Shown: one piece after another, positions 28,894-39,329 of the stretch
Numbering within the stretch: position 1 is the first letter of the stretch
Layout of the letters: every line of letters starts with the position of its first letter
Source: Procambarus clarkii
Lineage: Eukaryota; Arthropoda; Malacostraca; Decapoda; Cambaridae
Assembly: GCF_040958095.1 (NCBI RefSeq)
Contig: NC_091152.1
Coordinates: forward strand, 14,259,060 to 14,323,059
DNA length: 64,000 nt
Direction of reading: 5' to 3'
The notes under the pieces: model-generated
The model's input: the letters and a program-made list of their open reading frames with translations, nothing else
The model's database searches: none
Told to the model about the DNA's origin: nothing
Position numbers and translations under genes: made by a program

Positions 28894-30140
28894 TACTCAC
28901 CTAGTTGTGTTTGCAGGGGTTGAGCTCTGGCTCTTTGGTCCCGCCTCTCAACCGTCAATCAACAGGTGTACAGATTCCTGAGCCTATTGGGCTCTATCAT
29001 ATCTACACTTGAAACTGTGTATGGAGTCAGCCTCCACCACATCACTTCCTAATGCATTCCATTTGTCAACCACTCTGACACTAAAAAAGTTCTTTCTAAT
29101 ATCTCTGTGGCTCATTTGGGCACTCTATTTAACACAAGGGGACACAGGTGGAAACTGACTGTCTTTATCTACCCTATCAATTCCCTTCAGAATCTTGAAT
29201 GTGGTGATCATGTCCCCCCTAACTCTTTTGTCTTCCAGCGAAGTGAGGTTTAATTCCCGTAGTCTCTCCTCGTAGCTCATACCTCTCAGCTCGGGTACTA
29301 GTCTGGTGGCAAACCTTTGAACCTTTTCCAGTTTAGTCTTATCCTTGACTAGATATGGACTCCATGTTGGGGCTGCATACTCCAGGATTGGCCTGACATA
29401 TGTGGTATACAGAGTTCTGAATGATTCTTTACACAAGTTTCTGAATGCCGTTGGTATGTTGGCCAGCCTGGCATATGCCGCTGATGTTTTCCGCTTGATA
29501 TGTGCTGCAGGAGACAGGTCTGGCGTGATATCAACCCCCAAGTCTTTTTCCTTCTCTGACTCCTGAAGAATTTCCTCTCCCAGATGATACCTTGTATCTG
29601 GCCTCCTGCTCCCTACACCTATCTTCATTACATTACATTTGGTTGGGTTAAACTCTAACAACTAATCTTAATCTTTGTCACCTGATCGTAGAATTCTATC
29701 AAGCCTGTAAGGCAAGATTTACCCTCCCTGAACCCATGTTGGCGATTTGTCACGAAGTCCCTTCTCTCCAGATGTGTTACCAGGTTTTTTCTCACGATCT
29801 TCTCCATCACCTTGCATGGTATACAAGTCAAGGACACTGGCCTGTAGTTCAGTGCCTCTTGCCTGTCGCCCTTTTTGTATATTGGGACCACGTTCGCCGT
29901 CTTCCATATTTCTGGTAGGTCTCCCGTCTCCAGTGACCTACTATACACTATGGAGAGTGGCAAGCAAAGTGCCTCTGCACACTCTTTCAGTACCGATGGC
30001 GAGATCCCATCTGGACCAACAGCCTTTCTAACATCCAGATCCAACAGATGCCTCTTGACCTCCTCTCTCGTAATTTCGAACTCTTCCAAGGCCGCCTGGT
30101 TTACCTCCCTTTCTCCTAGCACAGTGACCTCACCTTGTTG

Positions 30141-30142
<2 letters not shown>
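28894..30142 (-). mobile_element. LINE C4, rearranged family C copy
   Basis: A 5'- and internally truncated family C LINE. Relative to C2 and C3, about 420 bp are missing near 29,660. The loss removes the whole catalytic centre, from GWADCIFLDC through FADDAK. A 33-bp segment (29,125-29,157) is inverted in place. Remaining frames are 29,655-30,122 (RKAVGPDGISPSVLKECAEA, NYRPVSLTCIPCKVMEKIV, RQHGFREGKSC) and 29,125-29,661 (FNPTKCNVMKIG, YVRPILEYAAPTWSPYLVKD). The 5' end abuts (TG)n. Confidence 0.9.

Positions 30143-30200
<58 letters not shown>
30143..30200. repeat. (TG)n between LINE C4 and LINE D
   Basis: About 29 TG units act as the 3' tail of LINE D and the 5' flank of LINE C4. Confidence 0.95.
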
Positions 30201-30203
<3 letters not shown>

Positions 30204-30647
30204 TACCTAAGTGTAGTTACAGGATGAGAGCTACGCTCATGGTGTCCCGTCTTCCCAGCACTCTTTGTCATATAACGCTTTGAAACTACTGACGGTCTTG
30301 GCCTCCACCACCTTCTCACTTAACTTGTTCCAACCGTCTACCACTCTATTTGCGAAGGTGAATTTTCTTATATTTCTTCGGCATCTGTGTTTAGCTAGTT
30401 TAAATCTATGACCTCTTGTTCTTGAAGTGCCAGGTCTCAGGAAATCTTCCCTGTCGATTTTATCAATTCCTGTTACTATTTTGTATGTAGTGATCATATC
30501 ACCTCTTTTTCTTCTGTCTTCTAGTTTTGGCATGTTTAATGCTTCCAACCTCTCCTCGTAGCTCTTGCCCTTCAGTTCTGGGAGCCACTTCGTAGCATGT
30601 CTTTGCACCTTTTCCAGTTTGTTGATGTGCTTCTTAAGATATGGGCA

Positions 30648-32138
30648 CTACACAACAACTGCATATTCTAGCTTTGGCCTAACAAAAGTCATGAACAATT
30701 TCTTTAATATATCGCCATCCACGTATTTAAATGCAATTCTGAAGTTAGAAAGCATCGCATAGGCTCCTTGCACAATATTCTTTATGTGGTCCTCAGGTGA
30801 TAGTTTTCTATCTAGAACCACCCCTAGATCTCTTTCTTTATCAGAATTCTTTAAAGATTTCTCACATAATATATAGGTTGTATGGGGTCTATGTTCTCCT
30901 ATTCCACATTCCATAACATGACATTTATTAACATTAAATTCCATTTGCCAGGTGGTGCTCCATATACTTATTTTGTCCAGGTCTTCTTGAAGGGCATGAC
31001 AATCATCTAAATTTCTTATCCTTCCTATTATCTTAGCATCATCAGCAAACATGTTCATATAATTCTGTATACCAACTGGTAGATCATTTATGTACACAAT
31101 AAACATCACTGGTGCAAGAACTAAACCCTGTGGTACTCCACTTGTGACATTTCTCCATTCCGATACATTGCCTCTGATTACTGCCCTCATTTTTCTATCA
31201 GTCAGAAAATTTTTCATCCATGATAGAAGCTTACCTGTCACCCCTCCAATATTTTCCAGTTTCCAGAACAACCTCTTATGTGGAACTCTGTCGAAATCCT
31301 TTTTTAGGTCCAGATAGATGCAGTCAACCCAACCATCTCTTTCCTGTAATATCTCTGTGGCTCGATCATAGAAACTGAGTAAATTCGATACACAGGATCT
31401 TCCAGATCGAAAACCATACTGTCTGTCTGATATTATATCATTTCTCTCCAGGTGTTCTACCCATTTAGTTTTAATTAGCTTTTCTAATACTTTCACTATT
31501 ACACTTGTCAATGATACAGGTCTATAATTGAGGGGGTCTTCCCTGCTGCCACTTTTGTAGATTGGAACTATGGTAGCCTGTTTCCACACGTCTGCTACGA
31601 TTCCTGTACACAGGGATGCCTGAAAGATCAGGTGAAGTGGAATGCTGAGCTCAGATGCACATTCTCTCAGAACCCATGGTGAAACGCCATCTGGGCCAGC
31701 TGCTTTGTTCTTCCCGAGCTCCTTTAGCATATTTTCCACTTCATCTCTAGACACCTCTATCCGCTCTATGTTGTTCTCTGGAATTCTTATTGTGTCTGGT
31801 TCTCTGAAGATTTCATTTTGTACAAACACACTTTGGAACTTTTCATTTAATGTTTCACACATTTCCTTTTCATTTTCCGTGAATCTGTTTCCCATTTTCA
31901 ACCTCTGGATATTATCCTTTACCTGCAATTTGTTGTTTATGAATTTGTAGAATAGGCCCGGTTCTGTTTTACATTTATCTGCTATCCCTTTTTCAAAATT
32001 TCTTTCTGCCTCTCTCCTTACTGCTGTATAGTTGTTTCTCGCATCTTTGTATCGCTGGTATGTTTGGGGGTTTGGCCTCTTCCTATACTGATTCCATTTT
32101 TGTGTCAGAAATTTCTCTTTTGTGTCAGAATCTCTCAC
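30648..32138 (-). pseudogene. LINE D reverse transcriptase, large open part
   Basis: A 496-codon frame with the linker (KRPNPQTYQRYKDARNNYTA), KNKAAGPDGVSPWVLRECA, NYRPVSLTSVIVKVLEKLI, RQYGFRSGRSCVSNL, DCIYLDLKKDFDRVPHKRL, GVPQGLVLAPVMFIVYINDLP, FADDAKIIGRIRNLDD and FNVNKCHVMECG. In the DLKKDFD block most relatives have KAFD. The C-terminus continues at 30,237-30,608 in another frame: MQRHATKWLPELKGKSYEER, EDRRKRGDMITTYKIVTG and VDGWNKLSEKVVEAKTVSSF. Confidence 0.92.
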
Positions 32139-32295
32139 AATTTCTGTCGAACCAATCCTGTTTTCTGGCCCTGCATCTCTGTTTTGGTATGAATGTTTGT
32201 GTGCCTTCCTCGTATAGTTTTAAAAATTTGGCATACATTTCATTTACTTCCCTGCCTAGCAACTTCCCTGTCCAATTGCACTCATTAAAAAATTT

Positions 32296-33217
32296 TCAAA
32301 GTTCCCCATAGTTGCCTCTCCTTAAATGGAGTTTATCAACTATTTCAATGTCCCCATTTTCTTCTAGATGATATCTTAAAGCATATTTAATGTCTAACAG
32401 GACGTGATCACTCTTTCCCAAGGGAGGAAGGTACTGGATGTCAAAAATCTCTTCTTCTTTCCTGGTGAATACTAGATCCAGTACTGACGGTACATCTCCT
32501 TCCCTCATTCTTGTGGCTTGCTTTATGTGTTGATACAAGAATGTCTCCAGAATGAGGTCCACAAATCTGCATGTCCAAAAGTCCTCCGTTCTTGCTTCAT
32601 AGGCCTCCCAGTCTATTGCTCTAAAGTTGAAGTCCCCCAGTATCAACAGTCGTGATTTATCTTTATCTGCTTGTACAATAATCTCTCTCATGACCATTAT
32701 GAGGCCCTCTCGTTTGTCATCCAGTTCTTCCTTTGTCCATGTGTTGCTTGCTGGTGGGCTGTAGGCATTTACAATTATCAGCTTATCATCCTGATTCCAG
32801 ACCTGCAATGCCATTATGTCAATATCTCGAGGGTTTTCAAATATTAACTCTTTTTACCTTCAGGTGTTTTTTCACCAGTACAGCCACTCCTCCTCCCTTC
32901 CTAGTTTTCCTGTCATGTCTCCAAACTGAGTAGCCTCTTGGGAATATGACTTCATTTATTATATTTCCTTCAAGTTTCGTCTCTGATAATGCAACAATAT
33001 CTGGGACCCTAAGCTGGATTATATCTTGCAACTCCAAAGTTTTTGACCTCACTCCATCTATGTTGGTATATACAATTTTCAGGAACATGTTCCCTTTTCC
33101 TTTGCTCTTTACTCCCCCTTCCACTACTGATCTTGTTGCTTTGTTTTTATGTACCATTTCACAAGCTTTCCAGTCCCTGTCACTTTGTAAAAAAAAAAGA
33201 ATTTCTGTCTTCTTCAT
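32296..33217 (-). pseudogene. LINE D endonuclease in two frames
   Basis: The first part (32,837-33,217) has KIVYTNIDGVRSKTLELQD (Asn motif) and VPDIVALSETKL (acidic motif). The second (32,296-32,814) has KLIIVNAYSPPAS, LLILGDFNFRAIDWE, PSVLDLVFTRKEEE and KSDHVLLDI. All expected EEP landmarks of a LINE endonuclease are present between the two pieces. A small length change separates them. Confidence 0.9.
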
Positions 33218-33761
33218 TTCTATCCCCGTTTAGACGTTTTGCCTCAATTAGGTTCATTTTCAGCTTTTCTCTGTCTTCCTTGGAGAGGTCTTGTCTTATT
33301 GACCAAAATTTGCCAACCTCATCACTCTGCAGTTTCCTGGCATTTCTTAGCACTTCCATCATGTTTTTCACTCCATTAAACGTCACCCTTAAGGGGCGGT
33401 TCTTTTCTTTCTCATATTTTCCTATTCTTCTAAAATCACTGACATTTTCCATTGAACCTTCTCCTAAACCTACTATTTTCTCTATGATTTTCATCTCTTC
33501 TGCCGCTCGGTCCACCCTAGATGAAATTTCCTTCTCTAAACATCCAAAAATGATTATGGACTTAGTTCTATCTGCAGTGTTTTGTACCAGTTTACTGTTG
33601 GTAACCAGTTCTTTCCTAATTGCTTGCCTAATTTCTGCTTCTTGTTGGTCATTTCTGGTTTTGACTTCCGAACACACTTCTTTGATAGTCTCTTTCTCTT
33701 TTACAACTTGAGCATATGTCGCTTTTATTTCTTCTTTATACTTTTCTAGTTCTTTATTCAC
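33180..33761 (-). pseudogene. LINE D N-terminal region: coiled coil and RRM-like segment
   Basis: A 193-residue frame. Residues 1-60 are a Lys/Glu-rich heptad-like helix (MNKELEKYKEEIKATYAQVV). Next is KSIIIFGCLEKE, then FRRIGKYEKEKNRPLRVTFN and EVLRNARKLQ. This arrangement is typical of LINE ORF1 proteins that bind the element RNA. The end runs through a poly-T stretch straight into the endonuclease region in an adjacent frame, so in this family the two parts may form one polypeptide. The upstream end stops at the (TG)n tract, so the true N-terminus may be missing. Confidence 0.75.
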
Positions 33762-33816
33762 CTCCTCTATGTGAGTTGTCAGTGAAGTTTCCAGTTGGAG
33801 ATCCTTACCTAATGTA

Positions 33817-33819
<3 letters not shown>

Positions 33820-33881
<62 letters not shown>
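33820..33881. repeat. (TG)n flanking the 5' end of LINE D
   Basis: About 30 TG units directly abut the first bases of LINE D. They match the orientation of the tract at its 3' end. Confidence 0.95.
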
Positions 33882-33884
<3 letters not shown>

Positions 33885-34375
33885 ATTTCATTTTCAGAAA
33901 CTCCTTGAACTTTTACCCCTCCTCCTGGGCGACACTGGTAAACTGAAGCTCTGATCCTCAACACAATACTTTACAAAGAATCAGTTTTAAGTGTATGAAG
34001 AGTCCCGTTCTCCCAGCTGTTATCACTAAACTGTGCTCAAGACGGAAACAACTTAATCATTAATTGCAATAGCAACCATGGGCTAACATTACACAGGCAG
34101 GCAGGCAGCCGCGCGCACGTAGGCACGCACGACACTGAATCAATCCTAAGAGCTTCAGGCTTCGCTAATTAACTAATCCTGTTAAAAATTATTATGAAAA
34201 GTAACTTTTTTCCTCTTTTTAATTGGGGCAAAACATACAGATGAAATAATGCTTCCAGATTTGCGCGTCAAGTAACCTTCCCGCCCTCAGACCTGCCAAC
34301 CTCGGCACTAAAAGTTGTAGCATTAAACTTTATGATTAATATATGAATATTTCCTCACGATATTTAACTAATTTA

Positions 34376-34377
<2 letters not shown>
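33882..34377. other. Spacer, no gene seen
   Basis: Mixed sequence with a short (GGCA)-type run near 34,098. No open frame or recognised repeat is evident. Confidence 0.6.
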
Positions 34378-34450
<73 letters not shown>

Positions 34451-34478
34451 ACTTCAATATATATATATATTGAAGTTC
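34378..34478. repeat. (TA)n with terminal hairpin
   Basis: About 36 TA units are followed by ACTTCAATATATATATATAT and its complementary ATTGAAGT, a small palindrome at 34,451-34,476. Confidence 0.9.
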
Positions 34479-34920
34479 CTGAAGGAATTGGGGGACAAAT
34501 TGATCAGCGCTACAAAAGACCAGAGAGCAAAAAGTTTCTTGTTCCAGGGCCTCAGTGTTGCGATTCAGAGGGGAAATGCCTGTTGCGTCTTGGGCACTAG
34601 TCCAACTTCAGAGGAATTCGAAGAAGTGTTTGACTTGCAACAATGATCGAACCCGTCTGTGACATTCATCAATGTTTCCCATTGTTGTGTTTTTCAAGAG
34701 ATCCATAACCTTTAAGCACCTTTTTGCATTATTATTTTTGTATCAACCCATGTATATCTTGTAACCATCAAATGCATAATAAAGCACAAAAAATATTTAA
34801 GGAAGGGGGTGGTAGGAGAAAAGCACACAGAAACTGTATTGGAGGGGATCTAAACATTCCCTCTAATGCGTTATGCGTGGTTTCCTCAGAGGCTATGGGT
34901 CCCCCTTCTTCCAGCTAGAG
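34479..34920. other. Unassigned segment between two TA tracts
   Basis: No long frame. A possible polyadenylation signal, AATAAA, is in ATGCATAATAAAGCACAAAA near 34,781. The flanking TA tracts and this signal are compatible with the 3' end of an old retrotransposon, but no coding motif confirms it. Confidence 0.3.

Positions 34921-34996
<76 letters not shown>
34921..34996. repeat. (TA)n microsatellite
   Basis: About 36 TA units, then ACACACATACAAGAAGG. Confidence 0.95.
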
Positions 34997-35002
<6 letters not shown>

Positions 35003-35089
35003 AAGAAGGTACATTGGGATTGTGAGGATACATAGCATAGTAATTACATTCTTGTAAAGCCACTAGTAGGCAATGTAGGCAGTAATAGA

Positions 35090-35330
35090 GTAAGAACTCG
35101 GCAATGTAATGTTATAGTGGCCAGAATACGCCTGAGATATAGATGTATCTGGCAGCTTTCTCAAGAACCAAATGTCGAATACACAATGTGTCAACTTTGT
35201 GAAAGAGAAATCATGCACTCTCTTGAACATTATATTATAGAATGTCCTATATTGACTGACTGTCGCCAACCCCCCCCCCCCCTTTCCAGGGCTGAGGTAT
35301 GCTAAACTCTGTAAATACAATATGAATACG
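35090..35330 (+). mobile_element. LINE C-terminal fragment with CCHC-type zinc motif
   Basis: The frame 35,117-35,305 reads RIRLRYRCIWQLSQEPN, then MCQLCEREIMHSLEHYIIEC: Cys-x2-Cys, then His and Cys. This is the short zinc motif at the C-terminal end of many LINE ORF2 proteins. A run of about 12 C follows, and the coding resemblance continues as LRYAKLCKYN. It is a small remnant and the rest of the LINE is not adjacent. Confidence 0.65.
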
Positions 35331-35439
35331 GGAACATTTTCCAGTATTTTCGGGTAATAAAATAACTGTTGATGTGAATATGATTGGATCTGTCAGTGTG
35401 TGAGTATAGAGTGCAAAAGCCTATACAATATATGTGAGA

Positions 35440-35710
35440 ACATCAGTAATCACATTGCATCAGGCTTGGATACCCATGTGCATGGGAAATAGGCTTACAG
35501 GTTCCGGAAGATGAGAGGAAATGTCAGCACTGAGGAGACATGCCCGACAGACCACAGGAACATTATCTAACACAGTGCACATTTACAAACCCATTAAGAT
35601 TTCAACTTAGATTCAACAGAGCAGAAGAAGTTGTTAAACACATATGGCAAAATCTTACTGAAGCGACCATACGAGTCATAAATACTCATACTCCGCCCAA
35701 GTAAAACAGA
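35440..35710 (+). mobile_element. Second LINE C-terminal remnant
   Basis: Translation gives DRPQEHYLTQCTFTNPLRFQ and EEVVKHIWQNLTEATIRVIN up to a stop, preceded by a decayed KCQH zinc motif. It resembles the H-x4-C end of a LINE protein but belongs to a different family from the fragment just upstream. One stop falls inside the zinc motif. Confidence 0.5.
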
Positions 35711-35721
35711 AACAAGCAACA

Positions 35722-35790
35722 CATAGTGGGCCAGCCAGAGGCTTAGGGCCCGCCCAGTGGGCCAGCCAGAGGCTTAGGGCCCGCGCAGGA
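35722..35790. repeat. Two copies of a 33-bp direct repeat
   Basis: GGGCCAGCCAGAGGCTTAGG occurs twice in tandem, followed by CCCGCGCAGG. No other copy is in the window. Confidence 0.85.
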
Positions 35791-36004
35791 ATATCCCTGC
35801 AGAAAAAAAATCAGTAATCACCCAGCAGAAGGAAGAGTAATAATTATTACATTTCCCTCTGCTGGGTCTTGAAGGAAGTCGGCCTCCGGTGAAAGGGAAC
35901 TGTGACGATCTGTGTCTTGAACCCGTAGGTGCGGGGCGCAGACGTTCACCTCTTGGGGCTCCTGCGGCCTAAGCTCTGCTTCAGGAGACAGATTCACGAC
36001 CAAG

Positions 36005-36215
36005 TTACGCAAGTACGTACGAACGTGATCTTTCCTCAATCTTTGACGGCTTTGGTTACATTGATTAAACAGTTTACAAGCATGAAAACTTCCCAATCAA
36101 CTGTTGCTATTGTTATAAACAGCCTCCTGGTGCTTCGGAGCTCATTAACTGTTTAATAATTATAAAGAAAGCCGCCAAAGATTGACAAAAGATGGACAGG
36201 TTCGTGAATATGGCC
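36005..36215. repeat. Imperfect fold-back element
   Basis: The left arm has TCAATCTTTGACGGCTTT and TAAACAGTTTAC. The right arm has the complementary AACTGTTTAAT and AAAGCCGCCAAAGATTGA. A related sequence lies at 63,490-63,570 (TAAACTGTTTTG and AACGCCGCCATGATTGAG). It is probably an old dispersed inverted-repeat element. Confidence 0.5.
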
Positions 36216-36600
36216 CGAGGAGGCTTGGGGTCATTCTTACCCTTGCTGGGGTGGTTTTTCTCCGGCCACGACCACGGCGGTCTCGGGTTTGAAGTCCCTG
36301 TGCCTTCTTTTACAACAACCTCGTAATCAACTCCTCCGGAGCCCCTGGGGCAGTTCGTTGTTTCTTTCAACCTCGTTTTAGCAGTTCCAGCGACGGCGCT
36401 GTAAACAACGGTACTGGCGTTTGCCTTTCGATTGGAGACTTTCGGCGCGTGGAGAGGGGGGACCTGCTGCATGGGTAACAGCTTCTCCCCCGTATCAACC
36501 CTCCCTGGCTTTGCGCCCTAGAGAGGCCACTCCAGACCGACAACCAGAGCGCAACTCCATAGTCTCCTGAGACTGATGGATGCCTACTACTGGAACACTT
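36216..36600. other. GC-rich segment without a supported gene
   Basis: A 119-codon minus-strand frame (36,113-36,472) is Pro-rich (PRPPWSWPEKNHPSKGKNDP) and starts inside the fold-back element. It shows no domain. It could be an exon, but nothing supports it. Confidence 0.3.
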
Positions 36601-36884
36601 TATTATATATTGGACTTGAACCCAAGATTGACTATGTAATACAATATATGTGATGTAACTATAACCTGAGCTTGTAAAACATCTTTAACATCTTCAGTGG
36701 TTAAGCGCTTAACAACACCACACTAGTTTCTATAGAAGTTATCTTACCCTGTAAAAGTAGGAGACACATAGGTGTATGTTTATGTATGTGTATGTTTATG
36801 TATGTGTGTGTATATATGCATAGGTATATATGTATATATGTGTAAATCACATTAAATAAACACGTGATTAAAAATGTGACTGTC

Positions 36885-37012
36885 AGACCACGGAGGAAGA
36901 ATTGAAACAGGAATTTCCTTAAGTACTTTCGTATATTGACTCCTTCTGAAGATGTATTAATATATGAAAGTACTTAAGGAAATTCCTGTTTCAATTCTTC
37001 CTCCGAGGTCTG
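36885..37012. repeat. Fold-back element with ~57-bp arms
   Basis: The left arm starts GTCAGACCACGGAGGAAG and includes CTTAAGTACTTTCGTATATT. The right arm is its near-perfect complement, ending CTTCCTCCGAGGTCTGATA. The loop of about 16 bp contains ACTCCTTCTGAAGATG. Confidence 0.85.
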
Positions 37013-37033
37013 ATATGTATGTGTATATTTATA

Positions 37034-37305
37034 GCAGTCTCTGTGGTGTAGTGGTAAGACACTCGCCTGGCGTTCCGCGAGCGCTATGTCATGGGTTCGT
37101 ATCCTGACCGGAGAGGATTTACTGGGCGCAATTCCTTAACTGTAGCCTCTGTTTAACGCAACAGTAAAATGTGTACTTGGATGAAAAAACGATTCTTCGC
37201 AGCAGGGGATCGTATTCCAGGGACCATAGGATTAAGGACCTGCCCGAAACGCTACGCGTACTAGTGGCTCTACAAGAATGTAACAACTCTTGTATATATC
37301 TCAAA
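37034..37305 (+). mobile_element. tRNA-derived SINE, complete-looking
   Basis: A tRNA-like head has an A box in CTGTGGTGTAGTGGTAAGAC and a B box in GGGTTCGTATCC, followed by a body with GGGCGCAATTCCTTAACTG. The tail is CGAAACGCTACGCGTACTAG, then CTCTACAAGAATGTAACAAC and a short TA run. The pol III boxes are correctly spaced for a SINE head. Length is about 270 bp. Confidence 0.85.
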
Positions 37306-39159
37306 AAAAACCACCACTGTAAAAAGACACCTCGAACAATGTTTATGTAGGACAGACGTAAATCTGTATATTTACGTTTGTAGGTTACATTAGCATATTA
37401 AAATCACTACAATCACCTTCTGTGGTTAATTGCTCAATAAATCACTGAACTTTGTTTAAGAGATCTCTAACCCTGTCTGTGGGAAATTTTTACCCACCAT
37501 ATCTAATTATCATCTAAGAAATGTATAATTTCTGTATCATATCAAAATCATATTTTTAAATCATATCAGAATCATTATAGATTCATTATACAGTTTGATC
37601 CTAGAAGATAATGCCACTTGGATCCCGTACGCATAGGGCCCTATAGATGCCTACGTGACTTTGTGCATGATCTCTTATGGATCCAGAAACTTCTAGAAGG
37701 ATTTTATAATTAAAAAATTATCGGAACATTGATTCAATATCCAGTAGGGATAAAAATCGAATCCTTAATAAGAATCAGTGGTACTATCAAGTACTACTTA
37801 TAATCTTTATATCCTATATCAAATTATATTATAATTACAGCTTATCTCAATCATAAGTCTAGACTGTAAAAATAATCAATCAATATTCATAGAAGACTTC
37901 CGTGCTCGGGGAGCATGGGAAGGGATCTGGGTCAGAAGCGTCCACGAGAGCCCAGGAGGACCACGCGTTTGTTGACAACTGTGAACACGTGTGACAGATC
38001 CTTAGCGAACATTACCAGCTCAAGGACACCTTATCTAATATCTTTATCACCAGTGAACACTCCCTAGAATTGGGGGAGTACCTGGACAATATCTACAAGG
38101 AAAATCCTAGAACATTTATATAAAATAGGAGTGTATAGTGGAGCTCATAGTGACACGGTTTCCACCACCTTCATTCCTAATCTTCAGCAACTATCATTCT
38201 TCTGCAACTGCAGGGTCAATCACGTAGCAACGCTACCAGTACATCATACAGCAACGCTGTGACAAAATATAGTGCCTAAACTCAACAAGAGAGAGTTAAT
38301 CAGTCTGGCACCTTGTCAGACAGGCACCCCGACTGGCAGAGAAGTATATTGAAGGTTATTTGGTATATGATTGGCCAATTGTATGCTTGTGTGACTTTAA
38401 TATCCTATAAATCTGTCTGTTGGTTAAAAAGCGAGGCGAAGCCTCACATTTCAGTAAGTTTATTAAAATTGTAGTGTAGCTGTGAATCTTATCCAAGCAC
38501 TAGACTCATGAGTGTCCATTGTGTCAGAAAAGAATTCAGCCGCAATAAGTAAAGAACCTCATAAGTGTCCATAGTGTTGGAAGAGATTCAGTCAAGCTAA
38601 CTGTACCTAATCATAAATTGAATATAAATACACTGCATATATACTTGAATATATAAATTAAGTTATCAATTGCTTGCTTAGTTAATTTATAAGTTATGAT
38701 ACAAGTTCATTTAATTGAATAATTTCTAGTACTTAGTTAAGTGCTTAGACTACATTTAAAGTCATTTATTATACTTTTGCAATTTAATTTGTTTATAGTA
38801 TAAGAACCTATTGGCTGTTAGTTATGGTGCTAGGTTAGACTATGTATGTTTAAATCCCTGATTTAAACAGAGCCAGTGTTCAGTCATATAACTGAATTTA
38901 TCAAATCTTATCCTTGTATAATATACAAGCTGATGTGAGATCCCTGTCTACAGGTGGACTGGAACTTCTATCAACTAATCCATTCATCCCACCTGTCCCT
39001 TACAGCCCACAATCTATCATTAGGAAAAGAGGAGCTAGGATTTACGACCCTAGCTAGAGATTCTTGGAATTAATTTGCAAACAGTAATTTTTTAATTTAG
39101 TTCAGTCCAAGTCTCTAGTAGTCTCCTCTTATATCAATCCCAGCAGGTTTTTTCCCACA
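37306..39159. other. AT-rich stretch, no gene seen
   Basis: About 1.85 kb with stop codons in all frames. A TATA-like motif (CCTATAAATCTGTC near 38,404) is followed by GTTAAAAAGCGAGGCGAAGC, which can look like a promoter or an old terminal repeat, but no matching second copy is in the window. No domain is seen. Confidence 0.4.
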
Positions 39160-39245
39160 CTGTCCATGGAGGACAGAAGAAAATGTATATATGCTGGTTT
39201 GCATTGTAAATATTTGGCCACGTCTGTGGTATTAAAGAAAAAACT
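39160..39245 (+). repeat. Dispersed repeat fragment, inverted relative to 9,190-9,270
   Basis: CATGGAGGACAGAAGAAAATG and TTTGGCCACGTCTGTGGT are the reverse complement of sequences near 9,200 and 24,440. This confirms that the family is dispersed outside the tandem unit. Confidence 0.6.
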
Positions 39246-39329
39246 CGTCATGGACCTGGCAACTGCACCTGGAAACCTTCCCAATAATCAAGACACCACC
39301 TAAGTTTTCTTCAAGCTTCTCTCCCTGTA

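Larger units (their letters stand above)
30201..33819 (-). mobile_element. LINE D, nearly full-length CR1-like element of a separate family
   Basis: A 3.6-kb element on the minus strand. Its 3' UTR starts with AATTACCTAAGTGTAGTTAC, unlike families A to C, but it is still bounded by (TG)n on both sides. From 5' to 3' it encodes a coiled coil with an RRM-like segment, an EEP endonuclease, a linker, a reverse transcriptase and a CR1/L2-type C-terminus. Breaks visible are a length change in a poly-T run near 33,190, one between 32,814 and 32,837, one near 32,296, and one between 30,608 and 30,648. It is the most complete LINE in the window but not intact. Confidence 0.92.

Noticed and set aside
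28307-28958. Lys/Gly/Pro-rich 150-197 codon frames on the minus strand
   Set aside because: They are translations of the 26-bp GC-rich minisatellite.
38340-38560. TATA-like motif and following GC-rich stem, possible old terminal repeat
   Set aside because: No second copy, no primer site and no coding partner in the window.
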